From Alphaproteobacteria bacterium (GTDB lineage: Bacteria; Pseudomonadota; Alphaproteobacteria; Rhizobiales; Devosiaceae), in NCBI GenBank assembly GCA_018828145.1, contig JAHJWO010000017.1, positions 62,001-126,000 on the forward strand: a stretch of DNA of 64,000 nucleotides, given 5' to 3'. Both the position numbers and the translations under genes were made by a program. The notes under the pieces were generated by a model that worked only from the letters and a program-made list of their open reading frames with translations, was not told the DNA's origin and made no database searches. Each line of letters begins with the position of its first letter. Positions within the stretch are counted from its first letter, which is position 1. Below are positions 7,598 to 17,461 of this stretch, piece after piece.

Positions 7598-7703
7598 TGA
7601 CCAGTTTAGCGGCGGTCGTGGCGCCGCTCCTCCAAGGTCAGTCGCTTCGGCTGCTGACCCCTGGGCCCTGCCCATCCCCTCGGGCGGGGCCTTTTCTATT
7701 TTT
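7598..7703 (+). ncRNA. Possible fourth small RNA of the array (RNA D)
   Basis: Predicted RNA of about 105 nt. Hairpin AGCGGCG/CGCCGCT lies at 7608-7628, a single-stranded CTCCTCC at 7627-7633, hairpin GGTCAG/CTGACC with an inner GC-TTCG-GC at 7636-7659, and a terminator at 7664-7703. It has no TATCCTCCTCCCT loops but keeps a CUCCUCC anti-SD element. No gene precedes the terminator, so an RNA gene is the simplest reading. It could instead be a leader remnant. Confidence 0.5.
7664..7703 (+). terminator. Intrinsic terminator of RNA D
   Basis: GGCCCTGCCC pairs with GGGCGGGGCC (10 bp, one U-G pair), followed by TTTTCTATTTTT. Confidence 0.82.
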
Positions 7704-7839
7704 CGGCAGCATTTTCGCCCCGCCCCGGCAAATTCTGCCGCGCGACGGTGCAAACGCCCCGACTTTCCCTTGATTCATCAGCGTTTTTTGTCGGCACGCA
7801 GCTTGCAAGGCGGTCTCTGACCGATCGCAGGAGCGTCCG

Positions 7840-8949
7840 ATGGTTGCCATCAATACGGGCTATTCAACCAACACCTATTATCAGGCAGCGGCTTCGAACC
7901 AGGCGGCCGCCACCGCCGCCAGCGCCAAGACCGCGACAACGGCCACGACCACCACCGAGCAGGCCGCGACATCGGTCACCCTCTCCGACGCCGCACTGGC
8001 GGCCCTGGCGACAAAGGACTTTGCCACTGTAGTGGCCGACGCCCGCGCCAAGCTGGCCACGCTGCTGACGGAGGCTGACCGCACCTCGCCCCTGCAGGAC
8101 GACAAGCTGGCGCTCGACCTCTCCAGTCTCGATGCCCGCGAACTCTTCGCCATGGCGAGCGACGACAGCTTCACCGAGGACGAGCGCACGGCTGCCGGCC
8201 TCGAAATGCAGCGCCGCTTCGAGGCAGCCCTTGCCGGCCCTGCCGCTCTCGCCAAGGTCACCGGCAATCTCACCGGACTTTACAAGGCCGCCGCGGAATA
8301 TCTCGATAGTCTGGGCCCCGAGGAAAAGGCCGGTGCTGACTGGATTGCCGGCCGCGCTGCCGTCACCGACGCGCTCAAGCAGTTGCAGTCCGATCCCAAG
8401 ACCATGCCCGATGCCGGCGAAGAGGACCCCGTGGCGCTCTACCTCGCTCTGGTCGAGGCCGGCGAGACCATCAAGCCCACCGACATCGCCGATGTCGCCG
8501 CCACCGCCCGCAAGACGCTGGACAGCCTCTATGCCGACGCGATCAAGGCCGGCAAGGCGCCCACTTTCAACAAGACGACCACCGTCGGCACCTACATCGA
8601 CCTGTCAAAGTTCGACAGCCGCAGCCTCTCGGCCATCGCGCTCAATACCGGCGACAAGTTCACCACCGAAGAAGTCCGCCACGCCGAGGCAGCCCTGCGC
8701 AGCAAGAGTGGCGCCGCCCTGCTGGCCGGCTTCCAGAACGCCGCCAAGTCCAGTGATCCCACGGCCTTCAGCCAGAACATCATGGCCATCTATGCCTCGA
8801 TGAGCGCCGAGGAACGCCAGGCCGCCGGCTGGAGCGACCAGTTCTACCAGGCCGCCGCGGCCAGCTACGAATCCACCAACCAGCTGCTGCAGATGTTCGC
8901 TGACGCCGGCGGCGACAGCACCGGATTCTTGAGCTGGATGGGAAAGTAG
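7840..8949 (+). CDS. Hypothetical protein, Ala/Thr-rich N-terminus, helical
   Basis: I do not recognise this 369-residue protein. Residues 1-50 are low-complexity Ala/Thr/Gln, followed by an acidic, helix-rich body. There is no signal peptide, membrane segment or Cys-rich site. Phrases such as LSSLDARELFAMASDDSFT and LSKFDSRSLSAIALNTGDKFT look like internal homology: each has Leu-Ser, then aspartate, then Arg-rich and Ala-rich parts followed by an acidic run and an ER-hand-like segment, suggesting two related halves. The ATG has AGGAG 7 nt upstream. The gene follows RNA D and has no evident operon partner. Confidence 0.8.
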   Translation: MVAINTGYSTNTYYQAAASNQAAATAASAKTATTATTTTEQAATSVTLSDAALAALATKDFATVVADARAKLATLLTEADRTSPLQDDKLALDLSSLDARELFAMASDDSFTEDERTAAGLEMQRRFEAALAGPAALAKVTGNLTGLYKAAAEYLDSLGPEEKAGADWIAGRAAVTDALKQLQSDPKTMPDAGEEDPVALYLALVEAGETIKPTDIADVAATARKTLDSLYADAIKAGKAPTFNKTTTVGTYIDLSKFDSRSLSAIALNTGDKFTTEEVRHAEAALRSKSGAALLAGFQNAAKSSDPTAFSQNIMAIYASMSAEERQAAGWSDQFYQAAAASYESTNQLLQMFADAGGDSTGFLSWMGK

Positions 8950-8958
8950 GCCTTCTTT

Positions 8959-8982
8959 CACCTCTCCCTTTGGGGGAGAGGT
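8959..8982. repeat. Dispersed palindromic element, family A, short copy
   Basis: CACCTCTCCCTTTGGGGGAGAGGT lies as two arms between convergent genes. The same core recurs at 15669-15793, 31179-31231 and 50021-50145. It may also act as a bidirectional transcription stop. Confidence 0.7.
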
Positions 8983-8992
8983 AAAGGCACCG

Positions 8993-11321
<2,329 letters not shown>

Positions 11322-11363
11322 ACTTGCTTCCTCTTGCCGATACCGATCGCAATAGCACGTTTT

Positions 11364-11460
11364 TTGTATCGGTTCAATTTTCGCTTGACTCAACCCCGCT
11401 CGCAGAGTCAGATTGAACCGATTCAAGACGCCTTCCCGGCTGTTGATTGAATCGATTCAA
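11364..11460. promoter_or_regulatory. Three LacI-type operators
   Basis: TTGTATCGGTTCAA at 11364-11377, TTGAACCGATTCAA at 11413-11426 and TTGAATCGATTCAA at 11447-11460. The last is a near-perfect palindrome around the central CG typical of LacI operators. The second and third are 34 bp apart centre to centre, and the third ends 4 bp before the GGAG of the divergent ORF, a position suited to repression. Confidence 0.82.
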
Positions 11461-11474
11461 GATTGGAGCAAGAC

Positions 11475-11669
11475 ATGATCCCCGCCAGCTATCTGTTCAA
11501 GGACATCTATCACCAGCATTGGGAAGAGGCCCCGGAAGCTTCGGCCCATATCGAAAAGAACCACCGCTTCATCGATGGCCTGATGACGCCTATCGCCAGC
11601 GCCATTGCCGCCGTCCTGGCCCGCCGCGAAAACCACCGCGCCGTGCCGCATCGCCACGTCTATGAATGA
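11475..11669 (+). CDS. Small ORF of 64 residues under LacI operators
   Basis: A 64-residue ORF starting MIPASYLFKDIYHQHWEE, with an aromatic/His-rich N-terminus and a hydrophobic stretch GLMTPIASAIAAVLARR, ending in a His-rich tail. GGAG at 11465-11468 is spaced 6 nt from the ATG. It is not a family I recognise. Its position directly downstream of three operators makes it the likely target of the divergent LacI regulator, which is unusual because such targets are normally transporters or catabolic enzymes. The next gene is convergent, so it is monocistronic. Confidence 0.65.
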   Translation: MIPASYLFKDIYHQHWEEAPEASAHIEKNHRFIDGLMTPIASAIAAVLARRENHRAVPHRHVYE

Positions 11670-11696
11670 AACCCGCGCAAGCGTCCGGCCTGCGGC

Positions 11697-12116
11697 TCAA
11701 ATGCCCAGGCCGGCCTCCTTGCGCAGCGCCACGCTCTGCAAGCGCCAGCCTTCGCCCGGCTCGTCGGCCAGCTGATAAAGCGCCTCATAGAGGCTTTGGT
11801 CACGCCCCACGAAATTCACCACCTGCAGCACGGCCGTGTCGCTGACCTTGTTGAATTCGCCAAAGCTGTGCGACCGGGACTCGGCGATGGCGCCATAGCC
11901 CGATGCCAGGATGGCTCCCAGGAACACCTCCGGCTGCCCCTCGAACTGCGTCTGGAACCCCTGCCCGGCAAAGCTCAGGGCCGCCTCGCCATCCCCGGCG
12001 CGGAACGCCTCGACCTGCCCGGTAATGGTCGCCTGCCAGGGCGCGGCATCATCCTGAGCCAGGGCCGGAGCGGCCAGTGACACGATCAGGACCATCATTG
12101 CGAAAAGCACGCGCAT
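11697..12116 (-). CDS. DUF4864-type secreted protein
   Basis: 139 residues with an N-terminal signal peptide (MRVLFAMMVLIVSLAAPALA). The mature part resembles DUF4864 proteins, small alpha/beta NTF2-like folds: WQATITGQVEAFRAGDGEAA, then an FQTQFEGQPEVF segment and VNFVGRDQSLYEALYQL. Function unknown. The ATG at 12116 has a strong AAGGAGG. The gene is convergent with the small ORF at 11475 and divergent from the membrane protein at 12260. Confidence 0.8.
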   Translation of the reverse strand: MRVLFAMMVLIVSLAAPALAQDDAAPWQATITGQVEAFRAGDGEAALSFAGQGFQTQFEGQPEVFLGAILASGYGAIAESRSHSFGEFNKVSDTAVLQVVNFVGRDQSLYEALYQLADEPGEGWRLQSVALRKEAGLGI

Positions 12117-12259
12117 ATCCGCCTCCTTGCCGCCGATTTCGTCCGGCCGCCACAGTTTCGCCTTCAAATGGTACCCGTCCGACCAGATTCGACCCAAACT
12201 CGAACCGCATTCACATGGCTAAGTGCAGCCAACGTGATGAGCAGGAAGACGGCGATCCC

Positions 12260-12562
12260 ATGCATAAATCTACGTCTCCCCGGCGGAAAAGTTTCAAGCG
12301 CTTCGCCATTGCCACGACGCTCCTGCTATCGGGCGGCGCTGCCGCGGCCCTGATGGCTGGGGTCACCCCCGCGACGGCCGCCAACCTAGCCGCACAGCCG
12401 GACGCTCAGATTGCCGTATTCATGGTGCCGCTGACCATTCTGGTGGTCGCCGTCTTGTATGAAGTTGCGCGCATTGCCCTGCGCGGCACCCTGCCGGACG
12501 AGACAACCCCGACGCGCCGGCGCCCCCTCCGCCACTGGTCCCCCGTCCAGCGCGAAGGCTGA
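12260..12562 (+). CDS. Small membrane protein of 100 residues
   Basis: A basic N-terminus (MHKSTSPRRKSFKRF) leads into a hydrophobic helix (ATTLLLSGGAAAALMAGV), then a second helix (IAVFMVPLTILVVAVLYEVARIAL) and a basic, Pro-rich tail. It may be exported or anchored by both helices. It matches no family I recognise. The start is uncertain: ATG at 12260 has GGAAG about 11 nt upstream, and ATG at 12215 lacks a ribosome site. Confidence 0.55.
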   Translation: MHKSTSPRRKSFKRFAIATTLLLSGGAAAALMAGVTPATAANLAAQPDAQIAVFMVPLTILVVAVLYEVARIALRGTLPDETTPTRRRPLRHWSPVQREG

Positions 12563-12695
12563 CCTTCAGTTTCCTGACCAAAGTCACTTATGGGTCGGCC
12601 TCGCGCCGGCCCTTTTCTTTGCCGTCTCCTCAGACGATCAGCCTATTGCCGCCCGCCTGCGACAGGTCCACACTCTCGCCAAGGAGGACTTCAGC

Positions 12696-13124
12696 ATGCT
12701 TGTCGATACCATCCTGCAAACCAAGGGCGCCGCTGTCCACACCCTGCCTGATACTGCCACCCTGGCTCAGGCTGTCGCCGCGCTCAACGCCCACAATATC
12801 GGTGCCTTGGTGATCGTCGGCGCAGATGGCGCCATCACCGGCATCCTGTCCGAACGCGACATCGTCCGTCGCATCGGCGAGGACGTGTCCAGCGCCCTTG
12901 CCCTGCCGGTCGCCGACTGCATGACGCGCGGCGTCATCACCTGCACGCGCACCACCGAAATCGCCGATGTCATGGAGCGCATGACCCGCCTTCGCATCCG
13001 CCACATGCCGGTCACCGAAAACGGCAAGCTGGCCGGCATCGTGTCGATCGGCGACGTGGTCAAGCGCAAGATCGAGGAGGCCGAGCACGAGGCCGAAGTG
13101 CTCAAGGAATATATCGCCAGCTAG
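12696..13124 (+). CDS. CBS-domain pair protein
   Basis: 142 residues comprising two CBS motifs, a Bateman module. The first covers about residues 10-60 (AVAALNAHNIGALVIVGADG, then ILSERDIVRRI) and the second about residues 75-130 (IADVMERMTRLRIRHMPVTENG, then GIVSIGDVVKRKIEEAE). Such modules bind adenine nucleotides and regulate partners. A charged helix forms the C-terminus. The ATG at 12696 has AAGGAGG with 8 nt spacing. The stop codon overlaps the stop of the convergent acetyltransferase by four bases. Confidence 0.93.
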   Translation: MLVDTILQTKGAAVHTLPDTATLAQAVAALNAHNIGALVIVGADGAITGILSERDIVRRIGEDVSSALALPVADCMTRGVITCTRTTEIADVMERMTRLRIRHMPVTENGKLAGIVSIGDVVKRKIEEAEHEAEVLKEYIAS

Positions 13125-13570
13125 GGCGCCAGCCGCATCAGCCCTGCCGCCGTCGGCCCGAAGCCGGCCTTGCGGTAGAAGGCTTCCAGATGCGGCTCGA
13201 AATCGACATGCAGCCACTGCGCGCCGCGCTGTCGCGCCAGCTCCGCCGCTCGCGCGACAAGCCGGAGCGCGATGCCCCGCTGGCGGTAGTCGGGGTCGAC
13301 ACAGGTATCGAGGATGAAGGCGTGAATGCCGCCGTCCCAGGCGACATTGACGAAGCCGATCAGCCTTGACCCGTCCTGGGCGCAGACATGGGCGAGGCTG
13401 CGCGCCAGAATGGGCTGAAAGCTCGCCGGCCCTGCGTCACCCCAGGCCGCCAGCCACAGGCGGCGCATCGCCTCATCGTCGGGAAATGGATCGTCGACAA
13501 TCTCCTGCACGGGCGCACCCTCCCTTACCAATGTGACCAAGTCTTCATGCGCCCGCAAGGTCGTGACCAT
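13121..13570 (-). CDS. GNAT-family N-acetyltransferase
   Basis: 149 residues in the chosen frame. The acetyl-CoA site is visible as VDPDYRQRGIALRLVARAAE (motif A, with Q/RxxGxA), followed by FEPHLEAFYRKAGFG, the usual motif B ending. The substrate is unknown. The start is uncertain. MVTTLRAHEDL at 13570 gives a normal-length domain but has no clear ribosome site; upstream ATGs in frame would extend into the next gene on the other strand. Confidence 0.82.
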   Translation of the reverse strand: MVTTLRAHEDLVTLVREGAPVQEIVDDPFPDDEAMRRLWLAAWGDAGPASFQPILARSLAHVCAQDGSRLIGFVNVAWDGGIHAFILDTCVDPDYRQRGIALRLVARAAELARQRGAQWLHVDFEPHLEAFYRKAGFGPTAAGLMRLAP

Positions 13571-13628
13571 GTGGCGCCCGCTAGTGTCCTCATACCGGAT
13601 CACCCGGCTCCCATGCAAAGGACCTACC

Positions 13629-14258
13629 ATGAAGACGCTTCCCATGACCGCCATTGTGGCCCTGATGACCGCAACCATTGGCCTCACCGCCATTGCGCCC
13701 ACCTATGCCCAGCAGATGGCTGCGCCCGCGCAGGCCGAAGCTCAGGGCAATTTCCGCCATCACAATGACGGCCCCCGCCAGGGTGGCCGCATGGGCGGCG
13801 GCGACGTCCTCGGCTTCGAGCGTGGTGCCGAAGCCATCGAGATCGCCCTTGTGCGCCTCAGCCACGCCATCGAGATGACTGACGAGCAGCAGGGCCTGTT
13901 CGACACTCTCAAGACCGCCGCCCTCGGCGCCGCTGCAGATTTCGCGACTGCCACGGACTCCCTGCGCCCCGCCGCGCCGGTTGCCGGCCAGACGGCCGAG
14001 CTGCCCGACATGTCCGAGCGCCTCGAAAACCGCATTGCCTTCGAGACCGCCAAGCTGGCCGCCCTTGAGGCCGTGCAGCCGGCAGCCACCGCCTTCTTCG
14101 ACAGCCTCACCGACGAGCAGAAGGCCGAACTGGCCCCGCAGCGTCCCGGCCGCGATGGCATGCCCGGCTTCGGCAAGGGCAACATGCGCCACCAGGGCAT
14201 GCACAAGGGCCCGATGGGCGCGCCCGCGACCGCTCCGGAAGCCCCGACCAACGGCTAG
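13629..14258 (+). CDS. Periplasmic LTXXQ / Spy-CpxP-like protein
   Basis: 209 residues with a signal peptide ending IAPTYAQ. The mature protein is helical and contains the LTxxQ-type segment SLTDEQKAELAP near the C-terminus and MTDEQQGLFDTLKTAALGAA earlier, as in the Spy/CpxP family of periplasmic chaperone and stress proteins. The C-terminal tail is rich in Gly, Met, His and Pro (FGKGNMRHQGMHKGPMG), possibly metal-binding. The ATG at 13629 is the only start giving a signal peptide. An intrinsic terminator follows at 14350. Confidence 0.82.
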   Translation: MKTLPMTAIVALMTATIGLTAIAPTYAQQMAAPAQAEAQGNFRHHNDGPRQGGRMGGGDVLGFERGAEAIEIALVRLSHAIEMTDEQQGLFDTLKTAALGAAADFATATDSLRPAAPVAGQTAELPDMSERLENRIAFETAKLAALEAVQPAATAFFDSLTDEQKAELAPQRPGRDGMPGFGKGNMRHQGMHKGPMGAPATAPEAPTNG

Positions 14259-14349
14259 CCGCTTCGGGTTCGCTGCCGCTTGCCGACCTCCTTCTCGGCT
14301 GCGGACCCGCCAGACGACGCCTGTCGCCCCCGAGCAGGCGTCGGGCAGG

Positions 14350-14380
14350 CCCCGGCCCTCAACGGCCGGGGTTTGCTTTT
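14350..14380 (+). terminator. Intrinsic terminator after the LTXXQ gene
   Basis: CCCCGGCC-CTCAAC-GGCCGGGG forms an 8-bp stem, followed by TTTGCTTTT. Confidence 0.8.
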
Positions 14381-14426
14381 GTCCGCTCATCCTCTACCAA
14401 TCGGCGACCCACCGACTGGATATTGC

Positions 14427-15659
14427 ATGACCACCCTGCCCCTCGATCCGGCCCGCATCCGCGCGCTATTCCCGGCCTTTGCCGAACCATCCCTGCGCGG
14501 CCAGGCCTTCTTTGAAAATGCCGGTGGCTCCTATACGTCCCAGGCGGTTCTCACCAGGCTCGACCATTACTATCGCGCCACCAAGGTGCAGCCCTATGGG
14601 GTCTACCCGGCCTCCCATGAAGCCGGCGCCGCGATGGATCTCAGCTACGAGCGCCTCGCCCAGGCCCTCAACGTCACTGCCGACTGGATCCATTTCGGTC
14701 CCTCCTCCTCGGCCAATACCTATGTGCTGGGCAATGCCTTTGCCGGTTGGCTGAAGCCGGGCGACGCGATCATCGTCACCAATCAGGATCACGAGGCCAA
14801 TACCGGCGCCTGGCGCAAGCTGGCCAAGGCCGGCATCGAAGTGCGCGAATGGCTGGTCGATCCGCAGACCGGCCGCCTGTCGCTCGCCGCCCTCGATGCC
14901 CTGCTCGACAGCAAGGTCAGGCTGATCGCGGCGCCGCATTGCTCCAACGTGGCGGCCGAGATCAATCCCATCGCCGAAATTGCTGCGCGCGCCAAGGCGA
15001 TCGGTGCCGTCACCGCCATCGACGGCGTCAGCTATGCCCCGCATGGCCTGCCCGATCTTCAGGCGCTCGGCGCCGACATCTATTTCTTCTCCGCCTACAA
15101 GGTCTATGGCCCGCACCAGGGCATCATGGCCATCCGCCCCGAACTGGCGCAGGCCTTGCCCAACCAGGGGCACTACTTCAACGACGCCAAGCTGCGCTAC
15201 CGCCTGACCCCGGCCGGTCCCGACCACGCCCAGATCGCCGCCTGCTCGGGCATTGTCGACTATCTCGAAACCGTCGCTTCTATTGCCGGCGACAGCGTCG
15301 AAGGCGCCGATCCCTTCCGCCGCGCTCACGCCGCCATGCGCGCGCAGGAAATCGCCCTGGCTACGCCCCTGCTCGATTATCTGCGCCAGAAGAACTCCAT
15401 TCGCATCATTGGCCCCGACAATCCCACCAGCCGGGCCCCCACCATCGCCCTGGGCCTCTCCGAACCCGGCGCCGCCGTCGCTGCGCGACTGGCCCGCCAC
15501 GGCATCATGGCCGCCGGCGGCCACTTCTACGCCTACCGCCTGCTCGAGGCCCTTGGCATCGACCCCAATCACGGCGTGCTGCGACTATCCTTCGTGCACT
15601 ACACCAGCGCCGAAGAGATCCAGCAGCTCATCGCGGCGCTGGATGCGGAACTGAAGTAG
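14427..15659 (+). CDS. Cysteine desulfurase-like class V aminotransferase
   Basis: 410 residues of the class V PLP fold (NifS/SufS-like). Motifs are FFENAGGSYTSQAV at the N-terminus, TNQDHEANTGAWRKL, AIDGVSYAPHGL with the PLP-contacting Asp, and the Schiff-base Lys in FFSAYKVYGPHQG. The variant SAYK in place of the usual SxHK is typical of the cysteine-desulfurase-like subgroup of unassigned substrate. There is no nearby Fe-S or sulfur-transfer gene, so an iron-sulfur role is not supported by context. The start ATG is the first after the terminator at 14350. Confidence 0.87.
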   Translation: MTTLPLDPARIRALFPAFAEPSLRGQAFFENAGGSYTSQAVLTRLDHYYRATKVQPYGVYPASHEAGAAMDLSYERLAQALNVTADWIHFGPSSSANTYVLGNAFAGWLKPGDAIIVTNQDHEANTGAWRKLAKAGIEVREWLVDPQTGRLSLAALDALLDSKVRLIAAPHCSNVAAEINPIAEIAARAKAIGAVTAIDGVSYAPHGLPDLQALGADIYFFSAYKVYGPHQGIMAIRPELAQALPNQGHYFNDAKLRYRLTPAGPDHAQIAACSGIVDYLETVASIAGDSVEGADPFRRAHAAMRAQEIALATPLLDYLRQKNSIRIIGPDNPTSRAPTIALGLSEPGAAVAARLARHGIMAAGGHFYAYRLLEALGIDPNHGVLRLSFVHYTSAEEIQQLIAALDAELK

Positions 15660-15668
15660 ACCCCTCTT

Positions 15669-15793
15669 CACCTCTCCCTTTGGGGGAGAGGTCGGCCGAA
15701 GGCCGGGTGAGGGGGCCTTTCCATCACACCGCAGCAAGGCCCCCTCACCCGACCCGAAGACGGGTCGACCTCTCCCCCAAAGGGAGAGGTGAA
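15669..15793. repeat. Dispersed palindromic element, family A, large inverted pair
   Basis: Two copies of the CACCTCTCCCTTTGGGGGAGAGGT-type unit, facing each other over about 125 bp. Each carries a GGGTGAGGGGGCCT or AGGCCCCCTCACCC arm, and the left unit contains CGGCCGAAGGCCG and the right CGACCCGAAGACGGGTCG as internal hairpins. The region can fold as one long hairpin. It is non-coding. Confidence 0.8.
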
Positions 15794-15825
15794 GTGCCCG
15801 ATCCCTTTCTGACAAGGCGATTCCA

Positions 15826-16731
15826 ATGTCCCGCCCTCTCGCCGCCCTTATGCTTCTGGTCTGCACCATGCTGTGGGGCTTTGCCTTCGTGGCGCAGAAA
15901 TCCGCCATGGATTCCATGGGTCCGCTGACCTTTGCCGGCGTCCGCTATCTGCTGGGCGGCTTGCTGGTGCTGCCGCTGGCCCTGTGGGAACGCCGTCGCC
16001 GCCCCACGCCGCTGAGCTCCACCCATTGGGCGCTGATCATCGCCATGAGCCTGGTCTTCTTCATCGGCTCCTGGCTGCAGCAGACCGGTCTGGCCACCAC
16101 CACCGCCACCAATGCCGGTTTCCTCACCGGGCTCTATGTCTTCTTCGTGCCGCTGCTCGGCTTCCTGATCTTCCGCAGCCGCCCGCATCCGATCATCTTC
16201 GCCGGCGTGCCGCTGGCCCTGGTCGGCATCTACTACCTCAATGGCGGCGGCCTCGACAGCTTCAATGGCGGCGACGGTCTCATCGTCATCAGCGCCGTGT
16301 TCTGGGCCATGCATGTGATCCTGCTGGGCCACATTGCGCGGGCCACCGGCCTGCCGATCTTCGTCTCCGCCATCAGCTTCCTGTTTGCCGGCGCGGTGGC
16401 GCTGGGCCTCGCCTTCGTCATCGAAACGCCGACGCTGCAAGGCATCGGCGCTGGCTGGCTGGAGATCGCCTATGCCGGCATCCTCTCCACCGCCGTGGCC
16501 TTCACCTTCCAGGCCATCGGCCAGCAATATGTGCCGCCGGCCAATGCGGCCATCATCCTCTCGGCCGAGAGCCTTTTCGCCGCCATCGGTGGCGCGCTGC
16601 TGCTGGGTGATCGCCTGCCGCCCATCGGCTATGCCGGCGCGGCGCTGATCTTTGCGGCCATTGTCGCCGTCGAAGCCATCCCCCCGCTCTGGTCAAGGCG
16701 ACAGGCGCATATGGCGAAGACGACCAACTGA
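15826..16731 (+). CDS. EamA/DMT-family transporter
   Basis: Inner-membrane transporter of the drug/metabolite superfamily, 301 residues with about ten predicted helices in two EamA repeats. It starts MSRPLAALMLLVCTMLWGFAF, the typical helix 1, with GVRYLLGGLLVLPLALWERR in the first repeat and PPANAAIILSAESLFAAIGGALLLGDRLP in the second. It probably exports a small metabolite, but the substrate cannot be inferred. It follows a palindrome cluster and is convergent with the DUF2147 gene. A second, distinct EamA protein is at 56418. Confidence 0.9.
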   Translation: MSRPLAALMLLVCTMLWGFAFVAQKSAMDSMGPLTFAGVRYLLGGLLVLPLALWERRRRPTPLSSTHWALIIAMSLVFFIGSWLQQTGLATTTATNAGFLTGLYVFFVPLLGFLIFRSRPHPIIFAGVPLALVGIYYLNGGGLDSFNGGDGLIVISAVFWAMHVILLGHIARATGLPIFVSAISFLFAGAVALGLAFVIETPTLQGIGAGWLEIAYAGILSTAVAFTFQAIGQQYVPPANAAIILSAESLFAAIGGALLLGDRLPPIGYAGAALIFAAIVAVEAIPPLWSRRQAHMAKTTN

Positions 16732-16757
16732 CTGAAAAGGAGGAAATGGGGGCCGCC

Positions 16758-17138
16758 CTACTCCTGATAGCGATACATCTGGTAGGTCTTGCAGATCACG
16801 AAGGCCACGCAGCCCTTGAGCGTGATCTGGTCCTCGCTCACCTGGGTGATCGTGCCGCCCGCCGTCTGCCCATAGATATGCAGGTCACCCTTCCACTGGT
16901 TGGGCTTCACCTGCCGCGCATGGTCGATCATCAGCGTGTTGAGATAGGGCAGGTTTTCCGCATTGTCGGCGCCATTGCCCAGCCAGATCAGCGTGCCGCA
17001 CAGCGCGGTGCCATCGCCGCACAGCTCCACGCTATAGCGGGAATCGCGCATTTCGATTTCCCAGGTCCCCTCGGGCGAGGCCATCGCCGGCTGGGCCAGC
17101 ATGGCCAATACACCACCAACAAGAACCGCTTTCCGCAT
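16758..17138 (-). CDS. DUF2147-type secreted protein
   Basis: 126 residues starting MRKAVLVGGVLAMLAQPAMA, a signal peptide. The mature domain begins SPEGTWEIEMRDSRYSVELC and contains ALCGTLIWLG, the recognisable DUF2147 core found in many alphaproteobacterial periplasmic proteins. Four Cys residues occur in the mature part. Function unknown. The start at 17138 has GGAG 8 nt upstream. The frame is open well upstream, but those residues would precede the signal peptide. Confidence 0.82.
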   Translation of the reverse strand: MRKAVLVGGVLAMLAQPAMASPEGTWEIEMRDSRYSVELCGDGTALCGTLIWLGNGADNAENLPYLNTLMIDHARQVKPNQWKGDLHIYGQTAGGTITQVSEDQITLKGCVAFVICKTYQMYRYQE

Positions 17139-17461
17139 CGCAACACACTCCATACCGGGGATGATCAGCTTGCCGTCGCCAAGCTGAACTGCAGCTGAAC
17201 GGCCGCCAGCAAACAGCGTCATGCCCACGTCATACAAGCCCGCTAGCGTCATCGTGTTCCCGGCCTCCCCCACTCGGCCCGGACCCCGCCGCGCCCCACG
17301 TCCCCAACGTCGCGCCCGGCCTTTTGGAGAGCTCGGCCGCCAACCCCGGCTCTCCGCCGATTTGATCGGCATCTTTGGCCGCCCCGGTTGGGCGGCCTCT
17401 TTTTTGTGGAGCGCCCGTCTTTCCGCTCGCGCACCGCCATCCGCTCCGGCACAACGTGGCC
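17139..17461. other. Gene-free stretch with an orphan terminator
   Basis: 323 bases between divergent genes (DUF2147 on the minus strand, tdk on the plus). Apart from an orphan plus-strand terminator at 17377-17405 there is nothing I can assign. The promoter of the DUF2147 gene must lie near 17140-17200. Confidence 0.6.
17377..17405 (+). terminator. Orphan intrinsic terminator, possible small RNA end
   Basis: GGCCGCCC-CGGTT-GGGCGGCC forms an 8-bp stem followed by TCTTTTTT. It faces plus, yet the nearest upstream plus-strand gene ends at 16731 and a minus-strand gene intervenes, so an unannotated RNA may end here. Confidence 0.8.

Noticed and set aside
15669-15793. Insertion sequence ends
   Set aside because: No transposase frame and no target duplication; it fits a dispersed palindrome instead.
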